Source of the DNA: Chlamydomonas sphaeroides
Lineage: Eukaryota; Chlorophyta; Chlorophyceae; Chlamydomonadales; Chlamydomonadaceae
Length of the DNA: 64,000 nucleotides
NCBI GenBank assembly: GCA_001662425.1
Contig: BDDC01000162.1
Location: 31,456 to 95,455 of the forward strand
Direction of reading: 5' to 3'
Within the stretch, counting starts at the first letter, position 1. Every line of letters begins with the position of its first letter. Positions 53,156 to 64,000 of this stretch are shown in pieces. The notes beneath the pieces are model-generated. The model saw only the letters and a program-made list of their open reading frames with translations. It searched no databases and was not told where the DNA came from. A program made the translations under genes and the position numbers.

Positions 53156-56100
53156 ATGAAACTTCCTCCAGGATACGTTGCCGGTGTAGGCGTGCATAAG
53201 GCAACAGCATATGGCGGCTTCGGGCAGCGCATGCTTGAGAAGATGGGCTGGGCCAAGGGCCAGGGCCTCGGGAAAGACAAGTCAGGCATGAAGGAGGCGA
53301 TTGAGGTCAAGAAGAAGGACGACAACACTGGGGTGAGCGCTCTGAGGGGACATGGCGGCGACGTCGGCGGCCCGCACGCAGCACGCAGCTGCACGCTAGC
53401 TGATAAAAAATGTCAACAAGTACGCACGCTGTCGTCGCCATTCTGCATCGGTGGCTTCTCGGCTCATGAACCCTACCCTCGGGCACGGTGCAACACCCTC
53501 ACAGACGTGCGGGCATCCTGGAAAAGCCGTTCTGCTGCAGCACCTCTGGCTCAGTCCCGTACGCTGCTGCCGCGCCATATGGACCGCAGGTTGGCGGTAC
53601 TACAGCTTCTTGGGACTGGGATCGCAAGTACTGGGAGGAGGCCTACAACTCCGCCATCCAGGGCATCAACCATGTGGGTCGGCCGCGCTCCCATTCCCAG
53701 GCCACCCACGGCCATGGGGTCCGCCAGCGCGCTCGCGTCCTCACGGCCATCTTCGAACCTGAGGCACCGCATGACAATGCAAACGCCTCCTCCGCTCGCA
53801 TCCGCAGGACACGAGCAGCGGGAGCAGCAGCAGCAGTGGCACTGTCGCCTCCACCTCGTCCTCCTCCTCCTCCTCGGACAGCGACAGCGACGCCGGCGGC
53901 GGCCGCCGCCGCGGCAAGCGCGCACGCAAGAGCGCCACTTCTGCCGCCGCCGGCGGTGCCATCGTGAACCGGGATGGCACGGTAGCGAGCGCCAGCGCTG
54001 CAGAGCTCAAGATTGCGGCGGAGCTCGCCAAGGACCCCTGGGGCAGGTGCGGCCCCGGCCCTGGCCCTGGGTCCCCTGTCCGTCGGGGCCCCTGATGTGT
54101 AAGGCGCTCGTCTGTCGCGGAGGCTAGGGCTACTCTTGCCTTCCGTAGTATGCCTGGTGGCAGCGCCTGGTGCGGCCCGGGGAAGCCGGGCCCCAGTGCC
54201 CTGCTTACTGTCTGCGCGCGTGAGCGGCCTGCCGCTTGCCGGGTTGCAGGCGGGTGCTGGCGCAGGCAGTGATACTGCATGTGCAAGCAGGCGCCTTGCG
54301 CTGCTGCGACGGCGCGCCCTGGCTGCGCCGCTGCCCGCCCTGTGCCCCGCTCCCCTCCTGCACCGCCCTGCCCTCCTGCCGGTGCATGGCGCCTCAGCCT
54401 GCAGCTGCACTCCCGCAGCCTGCCGAGCCCTGGCGCGTGCCCCTGCCCCTGCAGGTGGGGCGGCCGCGGCGGCAAGATGGCCCGCATCCGGGCGCAGGAG
54501 GCGGAGGAGGCCAACCGCGCCCGGATCAAGCTGGGCTTGGCGCCGCTGCCAGTGGCGCCGCCGCCCGGCCCTTCGGCTAGCTCTTCGGACTCGTCGGACA
54601 GCAGCGACAGCGACAGCGAGGGCGAGGGACCCAGCACCAGCGGCCGGGGCGCGGAGGGCGGCAAGGGCAAAAGCAAGGGCAAGGAAAAGAGCAAGGCCAA
54701 GGGCAAGACCAAGGGCGAGGGCGAGGAGGGCGGCAAGAAGGGCAAGAAGGAGCGGCGGAGAGCGGGCGCGGAGGAGGGGAAGGCCGCGGGAGAGGAGGCC
54801 GCTGTCGCGGCAGCTCCGAAGAAGAAAAGGATTGTGGTGGTGTTCGCCAGCGACGCGGCGGCGGCGGCTCGAGCCAAGATGGTGAGCAGGGGGTGGGGGA
54901 TTCGAGCTCGCTAGCCCCTGGAAGACGCCGGGGGGCCCCACACCGCTGGAACACCGCGCCACAGCTGGTCGGCCGCCCTGATGCCAACGCCCGTGTCCGC
55001 CTTTCCCGCCTGCCCAGTTCGCGGACTTCCAGCGCACCCCCGCCACCGGCTGGTGGGGTGCCGCCATGTTCGCCAGCGCGGGGCTGATGGAGAGCTTGGA
55101 AGACGAAGCGGCGGGAGACGAGGCGCTGGAGGCAGCGGCTGCGGCGACGGCAGCCACTGTGGCGGCCACTGGCGGCGTGGCGCTGGCGGGCGCGGCGGCG
55201 GTGGCGGCGGGCCAGCGGCGGGGCTTCAATGAGGACGACCAGGCGGCGCTGTACAAGCGGGTGCGGCGAGGGGAGGGTTTCAGGGGGTGGCGTAGAGGTG
55301 AGGGCCAGGCAAAGGGGTGTGAAGAGGCGTGGGAAGGGGAGCTGCGGGAAGGTTGGCGAGACGCCCCGACAACGCCGACAGGTGCTGAGCGTGGGGAGGG
55401 GAGGGTTTCAGGGGGTGGCGTAGAGGTGAGGGCCAGGCAAAGGGGTGTGAAGAGGCGTGAGAAGGGGAGCTGCGGGAGGGGTGGCGTGACGCCCCGACAA
55501 CGCCGACAGGTGCTGAGCGTCGTGTGGCCTGCGGCCCGTGCGCCTGCGCCTGACCTCCTCCCACCCCTGCCCTCGTCCCCTCTCCGCTGCGCCGGCCAGG
55601 CCCAAGACCTGCAGCGCGTGGGCCGCCGGGGGCTGGGCAAGGCGGAGCTCAAGGTTGGCGGCGCCAAGTGGGAGGGCACCAAAAAGACGTTCGGCGAGGA
55701 CGGCGACGAGGACGGGGAGCAGGACGGGGAGAAGGAGGGTGAGGAGCCGGCGGCCGAGGTGGAGGACGGCGGCGAGAGCAAGAAGCGGAAGAAGGCGGCC
55801 AAGCAGGCGAAGCGCGACAGCGCGGCGGCGGAGCTGGCGGAGCAGGGGCAAGCGGCCGCCGGGGACGAGGGCGCCACGCGGAAGGGCAAGAAGCGAAAGG
55901 GCGCAGCGGAGCCGGAGCCGGATGCGGCTGTCGCCGACGGCGCGGCCGTGGCGGCAGATGGCGGTGCCCCCCAGCCCAAGTGGCTCAAGCTGGCCCGCAC
56001 GGTGCTCAAGAAGGTGGGTGCCTGGCCGCTGTCTGCTGCGTGCGGGGCTCCTGGACCGGGCCTGCCGACCAGTGGGCAGTCGGCGCCATGGGGTGCTGGC

Positions 56101-56784
56101 TTGCCCGGCGTGCGCTTCTTATGCTATGCCCTCGCGCTGGCGCAGCCGGTGACTCGCGTCCCGTCCCAATCCCCATACGCTTGCGTTGCGTTGCGGGCTC
56201 TGTCTGTGCTCCACTGCAGTCGGAGGAGCGGCGGCTGAAGCTTCGCGCGCTGGTCAGGCACCTGGTGGCTGCGGCGGAGGAGGAGCACCGCGAGCACCAC
56301 CGCCGCCACCACAAGCACCACCACCACCACAAGAGCTCCAAGAAGGCCAAGAAGGGCCAGGCCGAGCCGGCGCAGGGCGAGGGCGGTGACGCCAGCGGCG
56401 CCGGCCCCAGCCCGTGGGACGAGGCGAGCGTGCGGGAGGTGCTGGAGCGCAAGGTGAGTGGGGCCGTGTGGGTAGCTCGCAGCCTCTGGTGGCACCCTGG
56501 CAGCAGCCGCCAACCGTGCGGTCGTTGCTCTCCGGCTCGGTAGCCCCAGCTGGCCCTGGTGGACCAAGCGCAGCCTGTGCACTGTCGGCACCATGGGTCC
56601 GCCGCTGGCAATGTCAACGCCCCTCCTGACGCCCATCCCCATGGCTGACGGCTCTCTGCTGCCTCGCTGCCGCCCTCCTGCCCGGCACATCCCTGTCCAA
56701 CGCCAGATGCGCAAGAGCGGCAGCCGCCTCGCGCTGGACGGCAAGTTTGTGATTCTTGTGGCGTCGGAAGGCCAGGAGCAGTAG
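53156..56784 (+). CDS. G-patch protein of the PINX1/GPATCH4 type
   Basis: Eight exons: 53156-53332, 53590-53673, 53808-54046, 54455-54881, 55018-55260, 55600-56013, 56220-56453, 56707-56784; 631 residues. A G-patch lies at residues about 20-48 (GGFGQRMLEKMGWAKGQGLG), as in proteins that activate DEAH-box helicases in rRNA processing. It is followed by WDWDRKYWEEAYNSA, then a Ser/Asp-rich acidic stretch and a second conserved block, GWWGAAMFASAGLMESL, RRGFNEDDQAALYKR and GRRGLGKAELKVGGAKWEG, which matches the GPATCH4/PINX1 layout. Lys-rich low-complexity stretches (nucleolar-type basic signals) and a His-rich run (HHRRHHKHHHHHK near 560-580) come next. Nucleolar location and ribosome biogenesis are inferred from the family. 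Intron 55261-55599 carries a 128-base tandem duplication and is open in frame. Confidence 0.88.
55261..55516 (+). repeat. 128-base tandem duplication in G-patch intron
   Basis: Two adjacent copies, about 55261-55388 and 55389-55516, share AGGGTTTCAGGGGGTGGCG and the ending GCCGACAGGTGCTGAGCGT with only a few differences, so the duplication looks recent. Both units include an AG/GT-like junction (CGACAG/GTGCTG). Confidence 0.9.
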
Positions 56785-58105
56785 CGGCGTCCGCTGGTGC
56801 TGGGCGCGAGCTGGCGATTGATCTTGTTGGCGTTGGCTGTGCCGTGAGGGGTGCTGGGCGAGTGGTCAAGCGGTGAGCTAGCGAGTTGGACTGTGGTGTG
56901 CTGCTGGGCTGTGAAGCGAACTGGGAAAAGCTGGAACTGGAGGTGACAAGGCTGCTGGGCTGGGGAGTGGACGGTGGCCAACGCGCGGCTGTGGCCGGTG
57001 GCGTGCTTAGATTGCGCCGCATGCTCTGACGGTGCTGCAACCGCAAGGTGCATACGAGATGCAGAAATTGCCAGGAGTTAATCCCTGGAAAACATATGAT
57101 TAAAGTGGGGCATGCAAGCCCGGAAGGCCGACACGGCCCCGCACGGCATCGGCCGCACAAAAGCATGAAATGGCTCGCTGCCGTTGCCTGCCTCGCGCTC
57201 GACTCTCCTTCATCATCGCTCTCAGCCAACAGCCCCAGCCCGCCTCTGCACCTGCAGCGGCACGCAGCCACCACACTGCTTCCCGTACCCCCTCCCGTCT
57301 CCCGGACCCAGCACTCGGACGTCTCACCGCCCCGCACCCTGGTGCCAGCCAGAGGGCCGCAGCAAATGCTCTGTCAGCCCTCCGGTAGCAAGCAACACAC
57401 GACCGCGCAACGAAACGGCAATCGACGACGCACACCAAGCGCACAGCGCAGCTCGACCGGACGCAGCCGGACAGCCGATGGAACCCTCCTCTCGCTCTCG
57501 ACTCGCCGCTTGCGCCGAGCCTGACAGCCGAGGGCCCGCGCCTCGCGAAACCAACAGGTCATTCTCGAAACATCTTCTCCTGCTCCCAAGTGCCCACCTC
57601 CTCCGCGCACCGCCGGCGTCCGCCCCGCCGTGCCGCTCTCCTACTCACGGGCCGCACTCCTTCGGCGTGCTCGCCGCCGCGGCGTCGGAAGCGGCACCGC
57701 GGCGCTGGATACGATATGATACATGTAAACACAGAGCATCGCCTCGCTCTTATCAAACGCAGCGCACAGCCCTCCGATCAGAAGCACCCGCTCCCACCTG
57801 CGCCCAGCGCCTCTGACCCCTCCATCCACCCAACGCACCGACACCCGCCTGCCTACCCCGCCGCCACGTAGTGGTACAAGGGCCGCGCCGCGCCGCACCC
57901 CCGACTCCAGCCGCCCCGCGCCGGCTCCTCCAACCGCCGGCCTCCTCAGCCTGCCCTGAACGCCCAGGGTGAGGCTCCGCCCCCACCGCAGCCCGCCTTG
58001 AACGTCTCAGCCGACGCCCGAGCGCGGCATGCCGACCGCCACACGTCCATAGAACGAACGTTCATGGAACCGGTCAAGCCGGTCAGGTGCAGCTGCAGGC
58101 CCGCC
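56785..58105. other. Convergent 3' region of G-patch and monooxygenase genes
   Basis: 1.3 kb between two stop codons on opposite strands. It contains a plus-strand TGTAA at 57724. Overlapping open frames on both strands are Arg/Ser/Pro-rich with no domain and are judged not to be genes. No minus-strand TGTAA was noticed. Confidence 0.55.
57724..57728 (+). promoter_or_regulatory. Putative TGTAA poly(A) signal of the G-patch gene
   Basis: First TGTAA noticed after the stop at 56784, about 940 bases downstream. Confidence 0.4.
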
Positions 58106-61100
58106 TCACAGCACGTCCATGCTGCTCAGGCTGGCCGAGCCCAGCTGCAGGTTATCCAGCTGGTCCCAAAACTGCGCCACCGCGCCGTGCACGTGCAGCG
58201 CCGAGGAGGGGTCCACGTGGCCCATGTGGCCAAGCGCCGCCGCCGCCGCCACCGTCATCGTCGTGCGAGCAGCGGCCTTGGCGGCGGCGGTGGCAGCGGC
58301 CTTGGCGCCGGCGGCCGCCGCCTTGGCGCCGGCGGCCCGCGGCGGCTTGGCGCCGCCGGTGCGCTTGGCGCCGCCGGCGGCCTTGGCGTGCTTGCGGCCG
58401 GCGTCCTTGCCGCGTGGCGCGCGGCCGGCGCTGGACGACCGCGACGGCGGCGGCGAGCCGGGCGCGTCGTCGGCGGCCGGGGGCTTGACGGCGGCGGCGA
58501 CGGGGCGGGGCAGCGGCTTGGGCAGCAGCGCAGCGGCGGCGGCTGTGGCGGTGGCAGTGGTGGCGGTGTCGGACGGCGCGATCTTGCGGGCGACGGCGTT
58601 CACGGCGACGGCGGCGCCGAGCAGGGCCATCCAGACCAGCGCCGGCGACTCCTCGGCCGTGTAGGGCTGGGACTCGAGCGCCTGGTGCGCCGCCTGCGGC
58701 GACAGCAGCGCCGCCCACACCGCGCCCGGCGTCGCCACAGCGCAGTACTGCCGCGGCGGCCGCGATGCCACCTCCGCCGGCTGCACCTCAGCGGCGCCAG
58801 CGGCCGGCACCAGCAGGGAGGACCAGACCGCGCGCGGCGTGGCCTCGGCGATGTACGTGGGCGTCGCCACGGCGGCGGCCGGTGGCGCAGGGGCCGCGGT
58901 GACGGCGGGAGATGCGGAGGGCAGCGACACCGCCACCGCCTCCAGGTCCGCCGCCGCCGCCGCCAGCAGCTCGGCGGCGGCGTCGGGGACGGCGCGGCCG
59001 GCGCCGCCGCTGGGGCGCGAGGTGGATGAGGGCATCGCCCCCGGCGGCGGCGTGGCGCCGCCAGCGGGCAGCGAGCGCAGCGCTCCGCCCGACGGCCGCT
59101 CAACATCAATGCTGGGCACCGCCGCCGGTGCCTGCTCTGGCGGCTGAGGCACCGCATCCGCCGCCTTGGCCTCTGGCGTCGCCGCCACTGGCGCGACGGT
59201 GGCCTTGGCCTCCTCCGGCTCGGCCGCTGCCTCCTCCGGCTTGTCCTGCACGGCCGCCGCCGCGGCGGCCGAGACGCTGGCGGCGGGCAGGAACGGCGCG
59301 TCGCGCAGCCGCGCGCGCTCGGGCGACGAAGGCGGCAGCGCGAGCATCGCCGCCAGCCGCGGTCCGCGCAGCCTGGCGTACTCCTGCAGCGCGCGCTGCG
59401 TCGTGCCGTGCTGCGCGCAGCACGCGCCCAGTACGGCCGCGTCCTCCAGCGCCAGGTTAATCGCCGTACTGGCGGCGTCGTCGGCCGGCATGCTGCCGTA
59501 CACGGCCTCGCCCACCAGCGCCAGGCCGCCGCCGGCGGTCCAGCGCCAGGGCGCGGCCAGGCCGGCGGCTGCGGCTGCGGGCGGCGGGCGCGACGGCGGT
59601 GCCTCGACGACGGTGGAGGCGGCGGTGTGGCGGAGGACGTTGAAGAAGTCATGAGGGAAGTCCTCGAACATGGCCGTGCAGCGCCAGTAGGGCGAGGCTG
59701 CGAGGGGGGACGACGAGGGGAGCAAGGCGCACCCGTCAGGATGGACGCAGGGTGAGCACCCAAGGAGAACATAAGCAGTGCGGTGCTGGTGGGGTGCGGG
59801 GCCCCCTGACAGGTGGGCGCTGGGGTGAGCGCTGCCTAGGAACACCCACGCTGCAGTGCCGGTTGGGTGCGGGTGCTGAGGAGGGAGGCCGCTGCAGAGG
59901 CTTGCGTGGCAGGAGGGCGCGGCTCACCTCCGCCGGTGGCCGAGGCCGCCTTCGCCAGGCCGCGGCTGGGCAGCAGCGCCGCCGGGCAGCTGGCGGTCCA
60001 CACGAAGGTGTAAGGGCCGGCGGGGCTCAACGTCGCGAAGCGCTCGCCGCCCGGCGGCGCGCGCAGGTCCACCCAGGTGCGAGTGGCAGTCGTGAAGTTC
60101 CGCATCTTGGCAAAATCCGGGTCGCGCTTGCGCAGCGTAAAGCGGCCTCGCCACACGACGCGAGGCACCGGCGGCGGCGCGCCGGCCGGGCTGGCGGTGG
60201 TCGCGACGGGCGGCTCGGCGTCGGCGCCGTCGAAGGAGAGGCGCTTGACGGCGGAGGAGGGGCCGTCGGCGCCGATGACCATGCGAGCGCGCACGGAGCG
60301 CACGGGCGGCGCTGAGGGGGAGGAGGAGGAGGCGAAGAGGAGCGTGGCGGCCGAGGAGGGCGAGCCGGAGCCGGTGGCCGCGGCGTTGGCGGGGTCCACG
60401 GAGCGAACGTGGTGGCGGCCGAAGATCTCCACATCTGGGGATGGAGGACGGGGGCAGAGGGGAAGGCGGGGGCGGGCTGTGAGGCGGGTCCAGCGGCAGG
60501 GCTCGCTGCTCAGAGGAGTACGGTTGCTCAGCGATGCACGGTGCTGGGCAGTAGCGTGTGCAACGTCCTGCGCGGCCCCAAGCGCAAGGCAGCACCCCTG
60601 GTGCAGGCGTGCAGCAAGCGTCTGCGGCCACCGAAGTCTCACGTCGGGAGATGCGCTTATGCGCAGCTGCTGGGCCTCTGGGCACGGTTCCCCTCCATGC
60701 GGCTGGCCAGCAAACCATCTAGCAGTAGTCCGGCAAGGCCTTGAGCTCTAGTAGCTTGAGTACAGATGATCTTACAGCTGAGAGGCCAAAAGACCACGCA
60801 CACGGCAGCAGCGCTCACCCAGCGGCAGCGCCTCAGCCAGCGCCTCGCGCAGCTCGTGGAGGCCCACCATAAGCGGTGGCGCGAAGGGGTCCGGCTCGGT
60901 GCGCGCCGGCGCCGAGCGCGCAGCTGGCGCCGCGCGGCGGCGGCCGCGGCGGGCCCCGCCGGTGCCAGGTGCACTTCCCGAGGGAGGCTGGCCCAGCGGC
61001 GTGCGGCGCACCAGCTCGCCCTGCGGAAGGCGCGACAGGAGGATCGCGATCAGGCGTTCGTTCTCGCTGCAGCAGGTGCACTCTACCATACTCCACCAGC

Positions 61101-62075
61101 CGCCTTGCTAGGCTCCCACCTCCATATCAAACCACAGCGCCTCGTGGATGGGGCTGCCCAGCTCCGACACCACCCTGCAGGGCGAGCGAGAAGCGCTGTT
61201 GCGTTCGAGGAGGAGCTCGTGTGCGCATCTTCACTGAGTCACGGCGAGGGCATGGCGTGCGGTGCAGGGCATGACAGACAGGCCTGCATGCGGCTGTCTG
61301 CATGTGCTGGCGTGGTGGCCCTCGCTCAACTCCGTTCTCCACCCGTCGCGGGTCTCACTTGTGGTACAGCTCGGCGTCCAGGGACTGCAGCGCGCGGAGG
61401 CCGTTGACCGACAGCAGCACGCCGCCGTCGCAGGCATCCGGCGGCTCGGCAGCCGTGTCATAGAGCTGGAGGCGCGGCGGTATGCAAGGAAGGGGTTCGG
61501 GGACAACTTGTCGGACGGTGCCAGCGTAGGAGGCGCACGTGGTGTGAGGGTCGGGTCAAACTGGCGGCGCGAAAGCTTCGTAACGGGCTCAGATTGGTGG
61601 TGATTGTTTGACGTCAGCGGCTCGCATCGCCTTGCAACGAGTTTCGGTTGTTTGCGTGGTGCGGGCGCCAGTCGCGCAGAGCCACGCATCCTACCGTGAT
61701 GGATGCAGAGCCTGGAGCCTTGGAGGCGGCGATGCCCGCAGCGAGACCCGCGACATCAGCGCCCACAATTGCCACGTCCGTGCTGTTCATGACCAGGGGT
61801 CGCGAGCTCGTTCCGGGCTGACGAGGGCTTTGAGTCGCGATGGATGGGGAAGTTCCGCGTTCGGCCGTCAGGACCGCGGTAGCCGCGGCAGCGACTGACG
61901 ACAGAGGAGCGTGCCGGTCAAGTCGAGCACCGCGTGGTGCGTCCACAGGGCCGCTCGCCGCTGCACTTCCGGCGACGACGACCCTCGCACGCGCACGAGA
62001 GGCAGCCGGCACCTCGATATGCGAAGACGTTCCTTGCATCTTTGCCGAGAGCTCGAGAGCGCTCGGCGTGAACAT
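58106..62075 (-). CDS. FAD-monooxygenase-like protein with altered cofactor motifs and H1-like tail
   Basis: Six exons in transcription order: 61695-62075, 61359-61465, 61120-61174, 60819-61020, 59928-60434, 58106-59697; 947 residues. The start is ATG at 62075; the first 95 residues are Ala/Arg/Ser-rich and could be an organelle leader. Residues 101-127 are a Rossmann start (VAIVGADVAGLAAGIAASK) followed by LYDTAAEPPDACDGGVLLSV and NGLRALQSLDAEL, as in group A flavin hydroxylases (UbiH, salicylate hydroxylase, kynurenine monooxygenase). MVIGADGPSSAV near 300-312 is the expected D-G motif. VGEAVYGSM with ALEDAAVLG near 480-505 replaces the usual G-D-A-(A)-H. So two cofactor motifs deviate: G-x-D-x-x-G instead of G-x-G-x-x-G, and G-E instead of G-D. 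The C-terminal 400 residues carry three A-T-P-x-A-V-W-like repeats, one hydrophobic segment and a Lys/Ala tail. Confidence 0.8.
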
Positions 62076-64000
62076 TTGCGTTGGTGGTTAACCCTCACAC
62101 AGAGAGTTGCAAGCAGCTGAGCGCGATATATTATATGTGCGTGATATCTGCGTTTAAAATGTGCTTCCACGAGGTACTTCACAGCGTCGCTTGGGTTGTC
62201 GTGGCCAGGCCTTGGAAACTGCTCCCGGCTGAGAGAAAGTTTGAAGAGAGATAATACAATAACACGACTGTGTCTGTAACCTTTAAGGCCCTAGAAGCGA
62301 CCGAAGCTCTGCCCTTTCTACCACAAGCCATGGTTTCGTGCACGGCCTGCTCCCACGCCAGCTTGCATCCGCAACAGTAGTTACATGGTAATGTTTACTC
62401 ACTGCGCTGGTAACAGGGTGCCAAGGAAGTTCTCCGCGAAGCCAGCTGTCGGCGCCTTGGTCTGACAGGTGCCGGCATGTGCCAGAATGGGGCCGTAGGA
62501 CTGCCCCCGTGAGGCTTGGAGTGCTGCGAGTTGCTGGACGTGCGGCTGCGAACGGGTCCTGGGAGAACCAGAGAGCTGGGGTGGCAGGGCGTGTGGCAGG
62601 GCGGTTGACGGAAGACAAGTAATATAGAACTCAGCACTGCACACGGCAGATCTTCTCAATGGCGTACTATACGAGGATGAACCATAGCATGTCTGCTCAG
62701 GCCCGGCACCAGCTGTTGAGAATCGTCGATACCCTGACAGGCCCTTACACAGCGGCAATGCCATGCAAGCTTGGGAGACCCCTGCGCCGCGTCCAGGGGC
62801 GTCGGGGATACCCAAATGCAACTTCATTCGGCGCATAGCACCTCGGTGGTCCCAGCACAGTCCATGCCACGGCTTGCGCGTACATTGAAGAGCATGTTAA
62901 GCGATGGAGTTATTGAAGAGTGAAGCAAGTGCATGCGCGCCCTCAGGGCACAGGCCATGTTCTTGGAGGCACATAGCAATGGCTTCAGCCACGGCAATCC
63001 TTCTCAAAGGAGTCCACACAACTTTAGACGACGGCACGCGATTGTTCCGGATCACTGTCTACCGACAACGTGCCCATGAGGTCAGAGTGGTACTGGTCCC
63101 AGCATGCAAGGACGAAGGCCGGCAGCAGCCCAGCCCGTCCACCTGCACCACATGGCCTTATCCGGCTGAGCAGCCTCAGCCCAGGCCGGACCACCAGCGG
63201 AAGGTCGTGCAGCTCCCAGAGGGAGGTCGCGCCACAGCTGGTCACAGCAGATGGCACACGCACAGCCAGGCCATCCTGGTGACACAGGGCTCCGTCCACC
63301 TCCAGCGGCAAGCCCAGCACCTCATGCACGGATCTTATTCCTCTTCTTAGGAAACCGCATCACACGCATCACACATTGGGCCACGACATTCGCCATCTGC
63401 TGCAACCGCGTGCTGCCGTCATCTGGGACTCGGGCCATGTTTGGCAAGCGTGCGGTGTGTCTAGGCCACAGGGCCTGTCGCAAGCTCGCTGGGTCCTGAC
63501 CCTAGCCATATTGCGTCCCGAACGTCGGTCCCTGGCTCCGCCAGGCCCCACCGTCAGACATGCGCTCCACCATGTCCTGTGTTTCGTTGTGCCCCACCAC
63601 TCGGCACACGCCACCCGCCAGCCGCCCTTTCTCCACGGACGTGTCCGGCAGCTGCGATCCGGGCAAGTCGCCAGCCACGCCAGCCGCTAGCTAGCTGGGC
63701 GGAATGCCAGGCCGTTGTCGCGCTGCTGTGATGGCCGTCAGCTCCACCGCTGCCCAGCGCTCCGGCACTAGTTCGCGCCACCGGGAAGCCTCGTGCCACC
63801 TGCTGCCGCGGAGAGGGCGGGGGTGAGGTAGGTTAGGAAGCCTTCCTTGGCCTCCCCTGCCCCCGGCACTTCCCCTTGGCCCCACCATGGGCTCCGCAGC
63901 CCCAGGGGCCCCCGCAACAAGAAGAAGAAGAGGAATTCGTTACACCGCCCCCCGCAGGAGGAGTAGAGCTTTGATCCCCTCTACACATCGATGCGCACAG
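62076..64000. other. Region without a supported gene
   Basis: The first 300 bases hold the promoter and 5' UTR of the monooxygenase-like gene and are AT-richer (about 62120-62280). Beyond that only short overlapping frames occur on both strands. One minus-strand stretch (63024-63345) could be an exon of a gene starting outside the window. Nothing else was recognised. Confidence 0.5.
63024..63345 (-). CDS. Doubtful exon of an unknown minus-strand gene
   Basis: The frame VHEVLGLPLEVDGALCHQDG, then TSLWELHDLPLVVRPGLRLL and AFVLACWDQYHSDLMGTLS, has ordinary protein-like composition and no matching plus-strand coding signal. A second minus frame just upstream (MARVPDDGSTRLQQMANVV near 63380-63440) might be the preceding exon, but no clean donor/acceptor pair joins them. 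Family unknown; it may also be a transposon remnant. Confidence 0.25.

Noticed and set aside
40320..55520. CRISPR array
   Set aside because: All repeats here are contiguous tandem or simple-sequence repeats without regular unique spacers, and the genome is eukaryotic.
57100..57900. Arg/Ser/Pro-rich frames on both strands between the G-patch and monooxygenase genes
   Set aside because: Mutually overlapping, no domain, and located in the expected 3' UTRs.
1..64000. tRNA or rRNA genes
   Set aside because: No cloverleaf-like A/B box pairs or rRNA core sequences were noticed by eye; a covariance-model scan would be needed to exclude them.

Overview
The window looks like nuclear DNA of a volvocine or Chlamydomonas-type green alga (Chlamydomonadales). 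It is very GC-rich. Genes are cut by many short introns with GTGAGC/GTGCG donors and (C)CAG acceptors, and the algal polyadenylation signal TGTAA follows several stops. Coding regions carry long Ala/Gly/Ser/Pro-rich disordered stretches. There are no bacterial-style operons. Two assembly gaps (10 and 330 N) are present. The species cannot be named from the sequence alone.

Layout: (1) 1-10168, plus: the 3' part of a large soluble-type adenylyl cyclase (end of cyclase domain 1, complete domain 2, P-loop ATPase, helical C-terminus). (2) 12169-16518, minus: a ten-exon armadillo-repeat protein, divergent from (3) 16809-17462, plus: an intronless bL27 ribosomal protein, probably mitochondrial. (4) 19979-27277 and 30291-39035, plus: two tandem paralogous cyclic-nucleotide-gated (CNG-type) channels with very long disordered tails; the second has a gap over S1. 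(5) 41352-43210, minus: a lipoate/biotin ligase-fold protein, divergent from (6) 43574-45307, plus: an unknown low-complexity protein. (7) 45782-46545, minus: an unrecognised gene with an apparent one-base frameshift. (8) 46866-49364, minus: an unrecognised, probably plastid-targeted helical protein. (9) 51814-52629, minus: a DUF2061 membrane protein, divergent from (10) 53156-56784, plus: a PINX1/GPATCH4-like G-patch protein. (11) 58106-62075, minus: a FAD-monooxygenase-like protein with altered cofactor motifs and a histone-H1-like tail. From 62076 to the end there is only one doubtful exon.

Functionally, the most striking point is that a cAMP-synthase gene and two cyclic-nucleotide-sensing channel genes share one strand within 40 kb. 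The channels have a CNG-like pore in which the usual T-I-G-E-T-P is replaced by L-L-G-D-(K/R)-P. They also share a near-identical tract over the nucleotide-binding exon that runs into the next intron (probable gene conversion). Their otherwise diverged tails share short motifs, including a PP1-docking-like GILK. Exon models below were built by hand from splice signals and checked for phase continuity; individual boundaries could be off by a base.
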